Part shown: piece after piece, positions 54,493 through 63,608 of the stretch
How the letters are laid out: the number at the start of each line of letters is the position of its first letter
How positions within the stretch are numbered: the first letter of the stretch is position 1
Source: CAVSJO01 sp963728445
GTDB taxonomy: Bacteria; Gemmatimonadota; Gemmatimonadetes; Longimicrobiales; RSA9
Direction of reading: 5' to 3'
Assembly (NCBI GenBank): GCA_963728445.1
Contig: CAVSJO010000006.1
Coordinates: forward strand, 186,001 to 250,000
DNA length: 64,000 nucleotides
Made by a program: the position numbers and the translations under genes
Notes under the pieces: model-generated
Databases searched by the model: none
Seen by the model: the letters and a program-made list of their open reading frames with translations, nothing else
What the model was told of the DNA's origin: nothing

Positions 54493-55931
54493 GCCCCGGC
54501 GACCGGGAGGCGCCCCCCCCGGGCGGCGTCTCGGTGCTGGTTCCGGAGCTCGTCCGCGTCGGGGACCGCTTCCAGGCCGGGCTCGCCGTCGAGTGCGATG
54601 GCGGGTCCGGCCTGATCCGTCGCGTCCGCCCGGCAACGGGGCAGGAGGAGCCCGGCGTCGTTCGTCTGCCCGGCGTCGCCCTCATCCCGGGCTTCGTGAA
54701 CGCCCACTCCCACGCCTTTCAGCGGCTCATTCGCGGGCGCACCCAGTGGCGTCCCGCGGACGACGAGTCGGCGGACTTCTGGAGCTGGCGCGCGGCCATG
54801 TACGCGGCGGCGCTCGAGCTCACGCCGGAGGAGGTCGAAGTGGTCGCGCGGCAGTGCTTCCTGGAGATGCTGCTGGCGGGCTGGACCACCGTCGGCGAGT
54901 TCCACTACCTCCACAACGACCCTGCGGGCCGCCCGTACGCGAACCGCTCGGAGCTGGCGGAGCGCGTGCTCTCCGCGGCACGCGACGTGGGCATCCGCAT
55001 CGCGCTCCTCGACGTGTGCTACGCGGCCGGTGGCATCGGGCGCCCGCTCGAGCACGCGCAGCGGCGTTTCGGGACGACGTCGCTCGACGCATTCCTGACA
55101 GGCGTGGGAGACCTGGCGGACCGCCACGCGGAAGACCCCCTCGTCAGCGTGGGTGTCGCGCCCCACAGCGTCCGCGCCGTGCCCCGGGATTGGCTGCGTC
55201 CGCTTGCGGACTGGGCCCGGGATCGGGGCGCCGTCTGCCACATGCACGTGAGCGAGCAGCCCGCCGAAGTCGAGGCGGCCGTCGCGGAATGGGGGCTCCG
55301 GCCCGTCGAGGCGCTGGCCGAGGAAGACGTACTCTCACCCTCCTTCACGGCCGTGCACGCGACGCACCTGGTAGCGGGGGAGGTCGGACTCCTCGCCGGC
55401 TCCGGCGCCACGGTCTGCGCCTGTCCCACGACGGAGCGCGACCTGGGCGACGGCTTCCTGCCGGGGCTCGAGCTGCTCGAGGCCGGCGTGCCCGTGGCGC
55501 TGGGCAGCGACAGCCAGACGCGGATCGATCCGTTCGAGGAGATGCGCCTCGTCGAGTACCACGAGCGCCTGCGCCGACGGCGGCGCGTCGTCCTCGGGCG
55601 TCGGGACGAGCACCGCCTCGACGCCGGGTCCCTGCTCCTCGACATGGCCGCTTCCTCCGGCGCCCGGGCCCTCGGCACCGGAGCGGCCGCCATCGCCCGG
55701 GGACAGCCCGCGGACCTGATCGGCGTCGACCTGCACCACCCGGACATCGCCGGCGTCCCTACCGACGGCCTCGCCTCCGCCCTCGCCCTGTGCGCAGGCC
55801 CCGGCGTCGTCCGTCACTGCTGGGTGGCCGGAAAGCGCCGCGTCGCCGACGGCCGCCACGCCCTGCAGGAGACCGCCCTGCGCGCGTTCGAGGACGTCGC
55901 CCGGGCCCGCACCGGAAGCCCGCCGTCCTGA
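54489..55931 (+). CDS. hutF: Formimidoylglutamate deiminase
   Basis: 480 residues of the amidohydrolase fold. Metal and catalytic motifs are in order: HSHAFQR (HxH), HMHVSEQPAEVE, AVHATHL and ALGSDSQTRIDPFEEMR. HutF converts formimino-glutamate to formyl-glutamate and ammonia, the alternative last branch of histidine degradation. GTG 54489 overlaps the ClpP-like stop. A substrate other than formiminoglutamate is possible for this superfamily, but the hutU neighbour supports the call. Confidence 0.9.
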   Translation: MSPGDREAPPPGGVSVLVPELVRVGDRFQAGLAVECDGGSGLIRRVRPATGQEEPGVVRLPGVALIPGFVNAHSHAFQRLIRGRTQWRPADDESADFWSWRAAMYAAALELTPEEVEVVARQCFLEMLLAGWTTVGEFHYLHNDPAGRPYANRSELAERVLSAARDVGIRIALLDVCYAAGGIGRPLEHAQRRFGTTSLDAFLTGVGDLADRHAEDPLVSVGVAPHSVRAVPRDWLRPLADWARDRGAVCHMHVSEQPAEVEAAVAEWGLRPVEALAEEDVLSPSFTAVHATHLVAGEVGLLAGSGATVCACPTTERDLGDGFLPGLELLEAGVPVALGSDSQTRIDPFEEMRLVEYHERLRRRRRVVLGRRDEHRLDAGSLLLDMAASSGARALGTGAAAIARGQPADLIGVDLHHPDIAGVPTDGLASALALCAGPGVVRHCWVAGKRRVADGRHALQETALRAFEDVARARTGSPPS

Positions 55932-56017
55932 GGCCGACGCCGTTCACGAAACCGGCGGGCTTCCCCTCCCGTAGGTAGCTCACGAAGGCGAACGCCCATC
56001 GATCCGGAGTGAATCAC

Positions 56018-57061
56018 ATGTCGAGGACCCCCCGCCTGGTGCCGGCCGCCGTAGCGGCCTGCGCCCTTCTCCTGTCGGCACCCGCGGCCGCCCAGCAGCG
56101 TTATTCGCTCTCCGGCCGCGAGGTCGTCCTCTATAACGTGGCCGGGGAACTCCGGGTCGAGCGTGGCAGCGGACCGGACGTCGAGGTGGAGGTGACCGCG
56201 GGCGGCCGGGACGCCGGACGCCTGTCCGTGGCCGTCGACGACATCGACGGCCGCCGGACCCTGCGGGTCATCTACCCCGACGACGAGGTCTCCTACGAGG
56301 GCAGCGGGTGGGGCGGGAACACGACGATCCGCGTGCGGGACGACGGTACCTTCGGACGCGAGGGGCGGCGCGTGCGCATCCACCGACGTGGCGGCGGCCT
56401 GGAGGCCCACGCGGATCTGCGCGTGCTCGTGCCCGAGGGGAAGCGAGTCGCGCTGTTCCTCGGCGTCGGGGGTGCCGAGGCGAACGACGTGACGAGTGAC
56501 CTGCTCTTCAACGTGTCCGCCTCGAGCGTGCACGTGCGCGGGCTGCGCGGCGCTCTCCTGATCGACACCGGCTCAGGCGGCGTCGAGGTGGCGGACGTGG
56601 AGGGCGACGTCGGGGTGGACACCGGGTCGGGGGGCGTCACGCTCACCGGCGTCCACGGGCGCACGGTGAAGCTCGACACCGGGTCGGGCACCGTGCGACT
56701 CAGCGACGTCCGGGCCGACGACCTGAACGTCGACACGGGCAGCGGCGGCATCCGGGCGGCCGGCGTCTCCGCGCCGAAGCTTAAGTTCGACACGGGCAGC
56801 GGAAGCATCACTGCCGAGCTCCTGGCCGACGTCGACGACGCCGTGTTCTCGACGGGGTCCGGGGGGGTCCGGCTCACCATTCCCGAGGCCCTGGGCGCCC
56901 GGCTCGACGTGGGCACCGGCAGCGGCGGGATCAACGTCGACGTGCCGGTCCGGATCACGCACAAGGAGCGTTCGGAGCTCCACGGCCTGCTCGGCGACGG
57001 ACAGGGACGCCTCTACGTCGACACCGGCTCCGGGTCCGTCTCGATCCGTCGGCGCCCGTAG
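56018..57061 (+). CDS. Exported DUF4097 beta-helix repeat protein
   Basis: 347 residues with a signal peptide (LVPAAVAACALLLSAPAAAQ). The body from about residue 175 is built of some eight roughly 20-residue turns with TGSG at the start of each (LIDTGSGG, VDTGSGG, LDTGSGT, and so on), forming a right-handed beta-helix of the putative adhesin (DUF4097) type. Likely surface- or periplasm-located. ATG 56018 has GGAG at the right distance; an in-frame GTG at 56009 is an alternative. Function unknown. Confidence 0.8.
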   Translation: MSRTPRLVPAAVAACALLLSAPAAAQQRYSLSGREVVLYNVAGELRVERGSGPDVEVEVTAGGRDAGRLSVAVDDIDGRRTLRVIYPDDEVSYEGSGWGGNTTIRVRDDGTFGREGRRVRIHRRGGGLEAHADLRVLVPEGKRVALFLGVGGAEANDVTSDLLFNVSASSVHVRGLRGALLIDTGSGGVEVADVEGDVGVDTGSGGVTLTGVHGRTVKLDTGSGTVRLSDVRADDLNVDTGSGGIRAAGVSAPKLKFDTGSGSITAELLADVDDAVFSTGSGGVRLTIPEALGARLDVGTGSGGINVDVPVRITHKERSELHGLLGDGQGRLYVDTGSGSVSIRRRP

Positions 57062-57079
57062 CGAGGCGCGGCAGTCGTC

Positions 57080-58771
57080 CTATTTCTTCGCGGATCTGTC
57101 GCCGCGCAGAATCGAGACGACGAGGGCGATGCCCCCTCCCGCGGCGGCCAGGAAGAAGAAGGTCGCCGGCGCCGGGTAGCCGAGGATGCGATACGGCGAC
57201 TGCACGCGCACCAGCAGGGCAGCGCCGAGGATCAGGGCCGCGAGCACCACGCCCATCGCGATCCGGTTCGCGATCTTCTGCAGGCCCGCCATGAGGCGCT
57301 CTTCGTTGATGGAATCGACCCGGATCCGGAGCTCGTTCGACGCGACGGTGTCCAGCACACGATTGATACGGCCGGGAAGCGTTCGCACCAGCTCGTTCAT
57401 GTCCACGGCCGCCGAGAACAGCTCGGATGGCGAAAGGTGGTGCAGCATGCGCTTGCGCATGATCTCGCCCGCGTGACGCTGGACGGCCCCGTTCGGGTCG
57501 AACTCCGGGTCGAGGGTCCGACCCACCTCGTCGAGGTTGAGAAGGGTCTTCCCGAGCAGGGCAAGCTGCGGCGGAGGAACGATGCCGTGCTCGGCCGCGC
57601 TCCGGCTGATCCCCAGCACCATGGCACCGATACGCAGGTCCTCCGCGCGGGCGTTGCGGGCGCGCAGTACCGCGTCGGCGACCTCCGCCCGGAACTCCGA
57701 CTCTTCTGCGTCGCTCTGCCTTTCTCCGAGCCCCACGGCAAGGGTGGCCGCCTCGTCGGCCTCTCCACCCGCCACCGCCAGGAGAAGCCGGAGAAGCTGC
57801 TCCTGCAGCTGGGGCGGGACGGCTTCCACCATCCCCAGATCGATGAGCGCGAGTCGGCCGTCGTCCGTCAGGAGCACGTTGCCCGGGTGCGGATCCGCGT
57901 GGAAGAAGCCGTCCACGAGGATCTGCTGCAGGTACGCGGCGAACAGGTCGTCCGCGAGGGCGCGCCCGTCGGTCTCCAGGCGCCGCAGGCGCGAGAGCGC
58001 GGTGATCTTGCGGCCCTGCACGAAGTCCATGGTGAGGACCCGGTCCGTGGAGTAGTCCATCACGGGAGCGGGTACGACGATCCGGGAAAAGGAGCGGAGC
58101 GCCGATCCGAAGACTTCCAGGTTGCGGGCCTCCTTCCGGTAGTCCAGCTCCCGCTCGATGGCGCGCCGGAGGCGGTCCAGCATGTCGGAGAAGCGGAACC
58201 TCGCACCGGCGTCCGTGTGCTCGTCGAGGACGCCCGCCAGCTCCTGCAGGGTCTCGAGGTCCTCGTGGACGCGCTCACGGATGCCTGGCCGCTGCACCTT
58301 GACGGCGACGGGACGTCCGTCCCGCAGCTCTGCGTGGTGGACCTGGGCGAGGGATGCGGAGCCGATCGGATTCTCGTCGAACCGCCGGAAGGCGCGGCTC
58401 AGGCGTACGGACAGCTCGTCCTCGACGACGGCCTGGATCTCCTCGAAGGGCACGGGGCTGATCCCGTCCTGGAGCCGCTCGAGCCCGGCGAGGACTTCGG
58501 GCGGGAACAGGTCGGCCCGCGTCGACAGGAGCTGCCCGAGCTTGACGAACGTCGGGCCGAGGGCTTCGAGATCATCCGCCAGCTCCTCGGCCTCCCCCGC
58601 CGCCTTCGAGTCACCGCCGTCATCCACCGGCGTCTCGGGGGCCGCGCCCGCGCTGGCCAGCGCATTCTGGAGGCCGGAGTCCCGGACCAGGTCCGAGCGA
58701 CCGTACCGGTAGAGGAGCGCGGCGATCTGCGCGTATCGTCCGATGTGCGACGGCTTCAGCGAGATTCCCAT
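57080..58771 (-). CDS. UbiB/ABC1-family atypical kinase
   Basis: 563 residues. Contains the ABC1 KxGQ motif (TFVKLGQLLSTRADLFP), a nucleotide lysine region (PVAVKVQRPGIRE), the catalytic-loop block FHADPHPGNVLL and metal-binding LIDLGM, then two C-terminal membrane helices (AMGVVLAALILGAALLV and FFFLAAAGGGIALVVSIL). UbiB-type ATPases support isoprenoid quinone or lipid metabolism; no quinone genes are nearby. ATG 58771 is chosen where homology starts. Convergent with the DUF4097 gene, 18 bases apart. Confidence 0.9.
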   Translation of the reverse strand: MGISLKPSHIGRYAQIAALLYRYGRSDLVRDSGLQNALASAGAAPETPVDDGGDSKAAGEAEELADDLEALGPTFVKLGQLLSTRADLFPPEVLAGLERLQDGISPVPFEEIQAVVEDELSVRLSRAFRRFDENPIGSASLAQVHHAELRDGRPVAVKVQRPGIRERVHEDLETLQELAGVLDEHTDAGARFRFSDMLDRLRRAIERELDYRKEARNLEVFGSALRSFSRIVVPAPVMDYSTDRVLTMDFVQGRKITALSRLRRLETDGRALADDLFAAYLQQILVDGFFHADPHPGNVLLTDDGRLALIDLGMVEAVPPQLQEQLLRLLLAVAGGEADEAATLAVGLGERQSDAEESEFRAEVADAVLRARNARAEDLRIGAMVLGISRSAAEHGIVPPPQLALLGKTLLNLDEVGRTLDPEFDPNGAVQRHAGEIMRKRMLHHLSPSELFSAAVDMNELVRTLPGRINRVLDTVASNELRIRVDSINEERLMAGLQKIANRIAMGVVLAALILGAALLVRVQSPYRILGYPAPATFFFLAAAGGGIALVVSILRGDRSAKK

Positions 58772-58931
58772 GGGCACCGTTCCGCCGCGCCGGCGGCAGG
58801 CGCGGTCTTCACGTGATGAACCGTTCTCGCCACGGCGGGGTTCAAGAACCGAGCCGGAGCGCGCAACGCGCGCCGCCCTGCGGGATGACGGGGCCTCGCG
58901 CCGGCTTTCGATCCTCCGTCGCTGGAGCGCC

Positions 58932-60062
58932 GTGAGCACGTCCGCCTTCCGGCTGGGGTCCGTCGCCGGGTTCGAGATCCGGGTCGACTACTCCTGGTTC
59001 GTGATCTTCTTCCTCATCCTCTGGACCCTGAGCTCCGGTCTCTTCCCGGCGTACGTGCCGGGCCTGTCCCGGCCCGCCTATCTCGTGATGGGCGTTGCCG
59101 GATCGCTCCTCTTCTTCCTCTCGCTTCTCGGGCACGAGCTTTCCCACTCGTTCGTCGCGCGCGCGAAGGGAATCGAAGTCGCCGGAATCACCCTGTTCAT
59201 CTTCGGCGGGATGGCTCACACGAAGCAGGAGGCGACCCGGCCCGGCGACGAGTTCCAGATCGCCGCGGTGGGTCCCTTCAGCAGCCTCGTCATCGCCCTG
59301 CTCTTCCGCGCCGTGGTCTGGGTCGGCGCACCCGCCGGCTGGAGCCCCTCCGTCATCGCCGTGGCGGCCTACCTGGCCCAGATCAACGTCCTGCTCGCCG
59401 TCTTCAACCTGCTGCCGGGCTTCCCCCTCGACGGGGGCCGGATCTTCAGGTCCATCGTGTGGAAGGCGACGGGCAGCATGACGCGCGCGACCCGCTGGGC
59501 GGCGAATGGAGGCCGGACCATAGGATACGGCCTCATGGCGTGGGGGCTCTACGACATGGCCACGAGCGGGCTTCTCAACGGGGTCTGGCTGATCTTCATC
59601 GGCTGGTTCCTGCGCAACGCCGCGGTCAGCGCGGACCGCCAGCGGGCCGTCACCGAGGTCCTCGAGGACAGCCGCGTCGAGGACGTAATGACGCCGGAGC
59701 CGGAGACCGTGGACGCGGAGCTCAGCGTCCAGGCCCTGGCCGACGACGTCCTCCTCCGCAGGCGCTACAGCGGGTTCCCCGTCTCCGAAGGTGGCCGGCC
59801 CGTCGGCATCGTGACGCTCGAGCAGGTGCGCGCCACCCCGCGGGATGCCTGGCGCTCCCGGCGCGTGCGGGACATCATGTCGCCGCTCACCTCCGAGATG
59901 ATCGTGGCTCCCCAGGACTCCGTGCAGTCCGCCCTGCAGGCCATCCAGTCGTCTCCGGCGAGGCGCGCCCTCGTCGTCCGCGACGGCACCCTGGTCGGCA
60001 TGGTCGTTCCCGCGGACCTGGCCGAGTGGGTGAGCCGCCTGCAGACGCTCGGCAGCCGATGA
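58932..60062 (+). CDS. Site-2-type membrane zinc protease (M50) with CBS domains
   Basis: 376 residues. The M50 active site is HELSH in SLLGHELSHSFVARAKG, and the third ligand is the Asp of FPLDGGRIFRS. Several membrane helices surround these. Two CBS domains (about 260-376: VEDVMTPEPETVD and VRDIMSPLTSEM) form the C-terminus and probably sense adenine nucleotides. S2P-type proteases cut membrane-bound regulators. GTG 58932 follows GGAG. The stop overlaps the Nudix start (ATGA), so they are co-translated. Confidence 0.92.
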   Translation: MSTSAFRLGSVAGFEIRVDYSWFVIFFLILWTLSSGLFPAYVPGLSRPAYLVMGVAGSLLFFLSLLGHELSHSFVARAKGIEVAGITLFIFGGMAHTKQEATRPGDEFQIAAVGPFSSLVIALLFRAVVWVGAPAGWSPSVIAVAAYLAQINVLLAVFNLLPGFPLDGGRIFRSIVWKATGSMTRATRWAANGGRTIGYGLMAWGLYDMATSGLLNGVWLIFIGWFLRNAAVSADRQRAVTEVLEDSRVEDVMTPEPETVDAELSVQALADDVLLRRRYSGFPVSEGGRPVGIVTLEQVRATPRDAWRSRRVRDIMSPLTSEMIVAPQDSVQSALQAIQSSPARRALVVRDGTLVGMVVPADLAEWVSRLQTLGSR

Positions 60063-60880
60063 GCGCCGGGCGACGCGACGCGTTCACGATCCCCGCGGAA
60101 CGCCTGCCGCCCGGCTTCGCCGAACGCGTCGATGCGCCGCCGGACGAGCCCGCGGAGCCGCGGCCGGCTGCGACCGTCGTCCTGATCCGGGACGGCGCCC
60201 CCGGTCCTGAGGTCCTGCTCCTGAGGCGACACCGCTCCAGCGGGTTCGTCCCCGGGGCGTATGTCTTCCCGGGCGGCCGTGTCGACGCAGCGGACGCGGC
60301 CACGGAGGTTCTTGCCCGGGCCACCGGAATGGGGTCGGTGCCGCCGGCGGCGTTCTGGGTCGCCGCCGCCCGGGAGGCGTTCGAGGAGACGGGCGCTCTC
60401 CTGGGGCGCACGAGCGGGGGCTCGCCCGTCCCCGCGGCCGCGTCCGATCCGGCCGTCGAAGCCGTCCGCGAAGAGCTGCTCGGGGAACGGTGCACGCTGC
60501 TCGACGCTCTCCACACGCTCGACGCGACGCTGGACCTCGAGGCCATGGTGCACTTCGCGCACTGGATCACGCCGATTGCCGAGCCGCGCCGCTACGACAC
60601 GCACTTCTTCCTCGCGGCACTGCGGACCGACGTCGAGATCGCTGTCGATCCGCGGGAGATGACCGACGCCCTTTGGCTCACGCCCGCCGACGCCATGCAC
60701 CGCTTCCACGACGGTCGGCTGCCGATGGTGTTCCCCACCATCCGGAGCGTGGAGTCCCTCCTCGGATTCCCCACCACCGAAGCCGCCCTCGCCGCGTTTC
60801 GTGGCGCAGACGTTCCCACCGTGCTGCCCCGCCTCGTGCGGCGGGCCGACGGCGTCACCATCGAAGTCGACGAGAGTTGA
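60059..60880 (+). CDS. Nudix hydrolase
   Basis: 273 residues. The Nudix box is split: GGRVDAAD, then after an insertion REAFEETGALL. The Glu ligands of the REUxEExGU core are present. This insertion type is seen in NUDT7/19-like (CoA-diphosphatase-like) and related hydrolases. Substrate cannot be assigned. ATG 60059 overlaps the M50 stop. Confidence 0.85.
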   Translation: MSAGRRDAFTIPAERLPPGFAERVDAPPDEPAEPRPAATVVLIRDGAPGPEVLLLRRHRSSGFVPGAYVFPGGRVDAADAATEVLARATGMGSVPPAAFWVAAAREAFEETGALLGRTSGGSPVPAAASDPAVEAVREELLGERCTLLDALHTLDATLDLEAMVHFAHWITPIAEPRRYDTHFFLAALRTDVEIAVDPREMTDALWLTPADAMHRFHDGRLPMVFPTIRSVESLLGFPTTEAALAAFRGADVPTVLPRLVRRADGVTIEVDES

Positions 60881-60995
60881 GCGTCGTCCGCGGAACGCCG
60901 GCCCCGCCCCGCTGTAGGAAATCAGAGAGACCGATGCCACACACCGTTCCGACGACCGACGCCGGCCGACCCTTCCATCCAGTCCGAAAGAACGC

Positions 60996-62459
60996 ATGAC
61001 GAGCCCACGCCCCAGGACACTGGGAGAACTGAAGCAGAGCGAGTACAGGAGCCGGTCCGTCAAGGACGAGATGCGCGCGAATCTGCTGCGCAAGCTCGCG
61101 GAGGGTGAGACGCTCTTCCAGGGCGTCGTCGGCTACGAGGACACCGTCGTTCCGCAGATCGTGAACGCGGTGCTCGCGCGCCAGAACTTCATACTGCTGG
61201 GTCTCCGCGGTCAGGCGAAGAGCCGGATCATCCGTCAGCTCGTGGAGCTTCTGGACGACGCCATTCCCATCCTCGAGGGGAGCGAGGTGAACGACGATCC
61301 CCTCGCGCCCATCTCGAAGTACGGACGCATGCTCGTCGAGGAGCACGGGGACGAGGCGCCCGTCGCGTGGGTCGGCCGGGACGCGCGCTTCGTCGAGAAG
61401 CTAGCAACCCCCGACGTGACCATCGCGGACATCATCGGGGACGTCGATCCCATCAAGGCCGCCCGGGGAGGGCACCTGCTCTCCGACGAGCTGACGATCC
61501 ACTACGGACTGCTGCCCCGGGCAAACCGCGGCATCTTCGCCGTGAACGAGCTGCCGGACCTCGCCGGAAAGATCCAGGTCGGCCTCTTCAACATCATGCA
61601 GGAGGGGGACGTCCAGATCAAAGGCTACCCCATCCGGCTGTCCCTCGACGTGCAGCTCGTCTTCTCGGCCAATCCGGAGGATTACACCGCCCGGGGCAAG
61701 ATCATCACGCCGCTGAAGGACCGCGTCGGCGCGCAGATCCTGACCCACTACCCGGATGACGTGGAGACGGGGATGGCGATCACCCGCCAGGAGGCGTGGC
61801 TCGACCGCGGCAGGGACGTGGACGTGCCGGACGTCGTCGCGGAGACGATCGAGCGCATCGCCTTCCTGGCCCGGGACGACAAGCGCATCGACCAGCGCTC
61901 CGGCGTCAGCCAGCGCATGCCCATCACGGTCCTCGAGAACGCGGTCTCGAGCGCCGAGCGCCGCGCGGTGCTCTCCGGCGGAGACGTCATGGTGCGGCTC
62001 AGCGACGTGTTCGCCGCGCTCCCGGCGATCGTCGGCAAGATGGAGCTCGAGTACGAGGGCGAGCTCGTAGGGGCCGAGTCCATCGCGCGGCAGCTCGTCT
62101 CCGATGCGGCCAACGAAACGTTTCTGGCCCGCGGCGGAGAGGACGCCGGAGAGAACGCGGACGACATCGTCGCCTACTTCGAGAGCGGCGGCGTGCTCCA
62201 GCTCTCCGATCTGGCGTCCGCCGACGCCCTGCTGGAAGGCTTCCGCACCGTGCCCGGCCTCCTCGACGTGGTCGAAGGAATCGGCCTGGCGCCCGCCGGA
62301 TCACCGCGGGCGGCGGCGGCCTCCGAGCTCGTCCTCGAGGCGCTCGTCGCGCAGCGCAGGATCAGCCGTCTGGACGGCGGCGGCTACAGCCGCGCGCGGC
62401 GGCCGAAGCCGAAGCAGGGCGGAATGAACATCGGCGGGATGGGACCCTTCGAGGTCTAG
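60996..62459 (+). CDS. MoxR/Mg-chelatase-like AAA+ ATPase
   Basis: 487 residues. An AAA+ domain in the N-terminal half has a variant Walker A, LLGLRGQAKSRI (GLRGQAKS rather than GxxGxGKS), and GIFAVNELPDLAGK as Walker B/sensor region; VFSANPEDYTARGKI is the sensor-1 part. The helical C-terminal domain ends in KPKQGGMNIGGMGPFEV. Such ATPases usually work with a VWA protein, probably the gene beginning at 63609. ATG 60996 has a poor ribosome site (GAAAGAAC). Confidence 0.85.
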   Translation: MTSPRPRTLGELKQSEYRSRSVKDEMRANLLRKLAEGETLFQGVVGYEDTVVPQIVNAVLARQNFILLGLRGQAKSRIIRQLVELLDDAIPILEGSEVNDDPLAPISKYGRMLVEEHGDEAPVAWVGRDARFVEKLATPDVTIADIIGDVDPIKAARGGHLLSDELTIHYGLLPRANRGIFAVNELPDLAGKIQVGLFNIMQEGDVQIKGYPIRLSLDVQLVFSANPEDYTARGKIITPLKDRVGAQILTHYPDDVETGMAITRQEAWLDRGRDVDVPDVVAETIERIAFLARDDKRIDQRSGVSQRMPITVLENAVSSAERRAVLSGGDVMVRLSDVFAALPAIVGKMELEYEGELVGAESIARQLVSDAANETFLARGGEDAGENADDIVAYFESGGVLQLSDLASADALLEGFRTVPGLLDVVEGIGLAPAGSPRAAAASELVLEALVAQRRISRLDGGGYSRARRPKPKQGGMNIGGMGPFEV

Positions 62460-62515
62460 CCGGCGCATCGGGGTCACGGCCGCCGTCGAGGCTGCCCGAC
62501 GCCCCGCGCGGGGTC

Positions 62516-63595
62516 TCACGACAGGAGCGCCAGCAGCTTCCGCTGCGCTCGCGGCAGCGCGAAGTCGCCGAGCTCGTCCTCGGCGACCCAGGCGTGGCCG
62601 CTTTCGGGCGGCGGTGGCGCGGCGGTCAGCCGGAAGCGCCATGGCCGGTAGTGCAGGCGCAGGTGTGAGAAGGTGTGGGACACGGCGGCGGCGGGTCCTT
62701 CGGGGTGGAGGGGCTCGCCGGCGGTCAGCCGGCGAGCCAACGCCGCGGCGGCGGCCGCCGCCTCCTCGGAGGCGACGCCCGCTTCGCGCAGCTCCTCGCC
62801 CGGCAGCTCCCACATCCGCGCCAGCAGGCCCGTCGCGGGGCGGCGGCGGAGGAGCAAACGGCCGTCGGGCGCCAGGATCACGGCCGTGGCGACGTCCCGT
62901 TCCGGAACCGGAGCGGTCTTCCGCGGCGCCGGGCGCTGCTCCTGCGTGCCCGCTGCGCGCGCGGCGCAGTGGCCGGCGACGGGGCAGCGCGCACAGGCAG
63001 GCGACCGGGGCGTGCACACCAGCGAGCCCAGCTCCATGAGCGCCTGGTTGAAGTCGCCGGGCCGCGCCGGATCGACGAGGGCGGCGGCGGCGTCCCGGAG
63101 ATCCGACGCACGGGGACTGGACTCGTCGGCGAGTCGGGCGAGCACGCGCCGCACGTTGCCGTCCACGGCGGGGACCGGAACACCGAACGCGATGCTCGCG
63201 ATCGCGCCGGCCGTGTACTCGCCGACGCCGGGGAGGCGCCGGAGCTCGGCGGGGTCATCGGGAATGCGACCGCCCATCTCCTCGCGCACGACTTTCGCAG
63301 CGCCGTGGAGATTGCGAGCGCGCGAGTAGTAGCCGAGACCTTCCCAGTGACGCAGCACCTCCGCCTCCGGGGCCTCGGCGAGGCGTCGAACGTCCGGAAA
63401 GCGACGCGTCCAGCGTTCGAAGTAGGGAATGACGGTCTCGACGCGGGTCTGCTGGAGCATGATCTCCGAGACCCAGACGCGGTACGGATCGGTGTCCCGG
63501 CGCCACGGCAGGTCACGCCGTCGAGCGTCGAAGAAGGCGAGAAGGCGCGCACGAAAATCGGCGACGTCGCCTTTCGAATCAGGGAAGTTCTTCAT
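62516..63595 (-). CDS. mutY: A/G-specific adenine glycosylase MutY
   Basis: 359 residues. Helix-hairpin-helix region LPGVGEYTAGAIASIAFG with catalytic Asp in VPAVDGNVRRV, the Glu of MLQQTRVETVIPYFERW, and the [4Fe-4S] ligands CTPRSPACARCPVAGHC (Cx6Cx2Cx5C). The C-terminal half is a Nudix-like 8-oxoG reading domain (ATAVILAPDGRLLLRRRP). It removes A paired with 8-oxoguanine. ATG 63595 begins FPDSKGDVADFRARLL; upstream GTG/ATG at 63619 and 63610 would overlap the divergent gene. Confidence 0.95.
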   Translation of the reverse strand: MKNFPDSKGDVADFRARLLAFFDARRRDLPWRRDTDPYRVWVSEIMLQQTRVETVIPYFERWTRRFPDVRRLAEAPEAEVLRHWEGLGYYSRARNLHGAAKVVREEMGGRIPDDPAELRRLPGVGEYTAGAIASIAFGVPVPAVDGNVRRVLARLADESSPRASDLRDAAAALVDPARPGDFNQALMELGSLVCTPRSPACARCPVAGHCAARAAGTQEQRPAPRKTAPVPERDVATAVILAPDGRLLLRRRPATGLLARMWELPGEELREAGVASEEAAAAAAALARRLTAGEPLHPEGPAAAVSHTFSHLRLHYRPWRFRLTAAPPPPESGHAWVAEDELGDFALPRAQRKLLALLS

Positions 63596-63608
63596 CGGGG
63601 AGTCGGGC

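Noticed and set aside
60934..60999. 21-residue ORF (MPHTVPTTDAG...) ending ATGA on the AAA+ gene start
   Set aside because: Weak ribosome site and no family-like content; the overlap alone is not enough to call a gene.
62508..62519. CCCCGCGCGGGG palindrome at the AAA+/mutY junction
   Set aside because: Perfect but loopless in very GC-rich DNA and with no T tract; not a supportable terminator.
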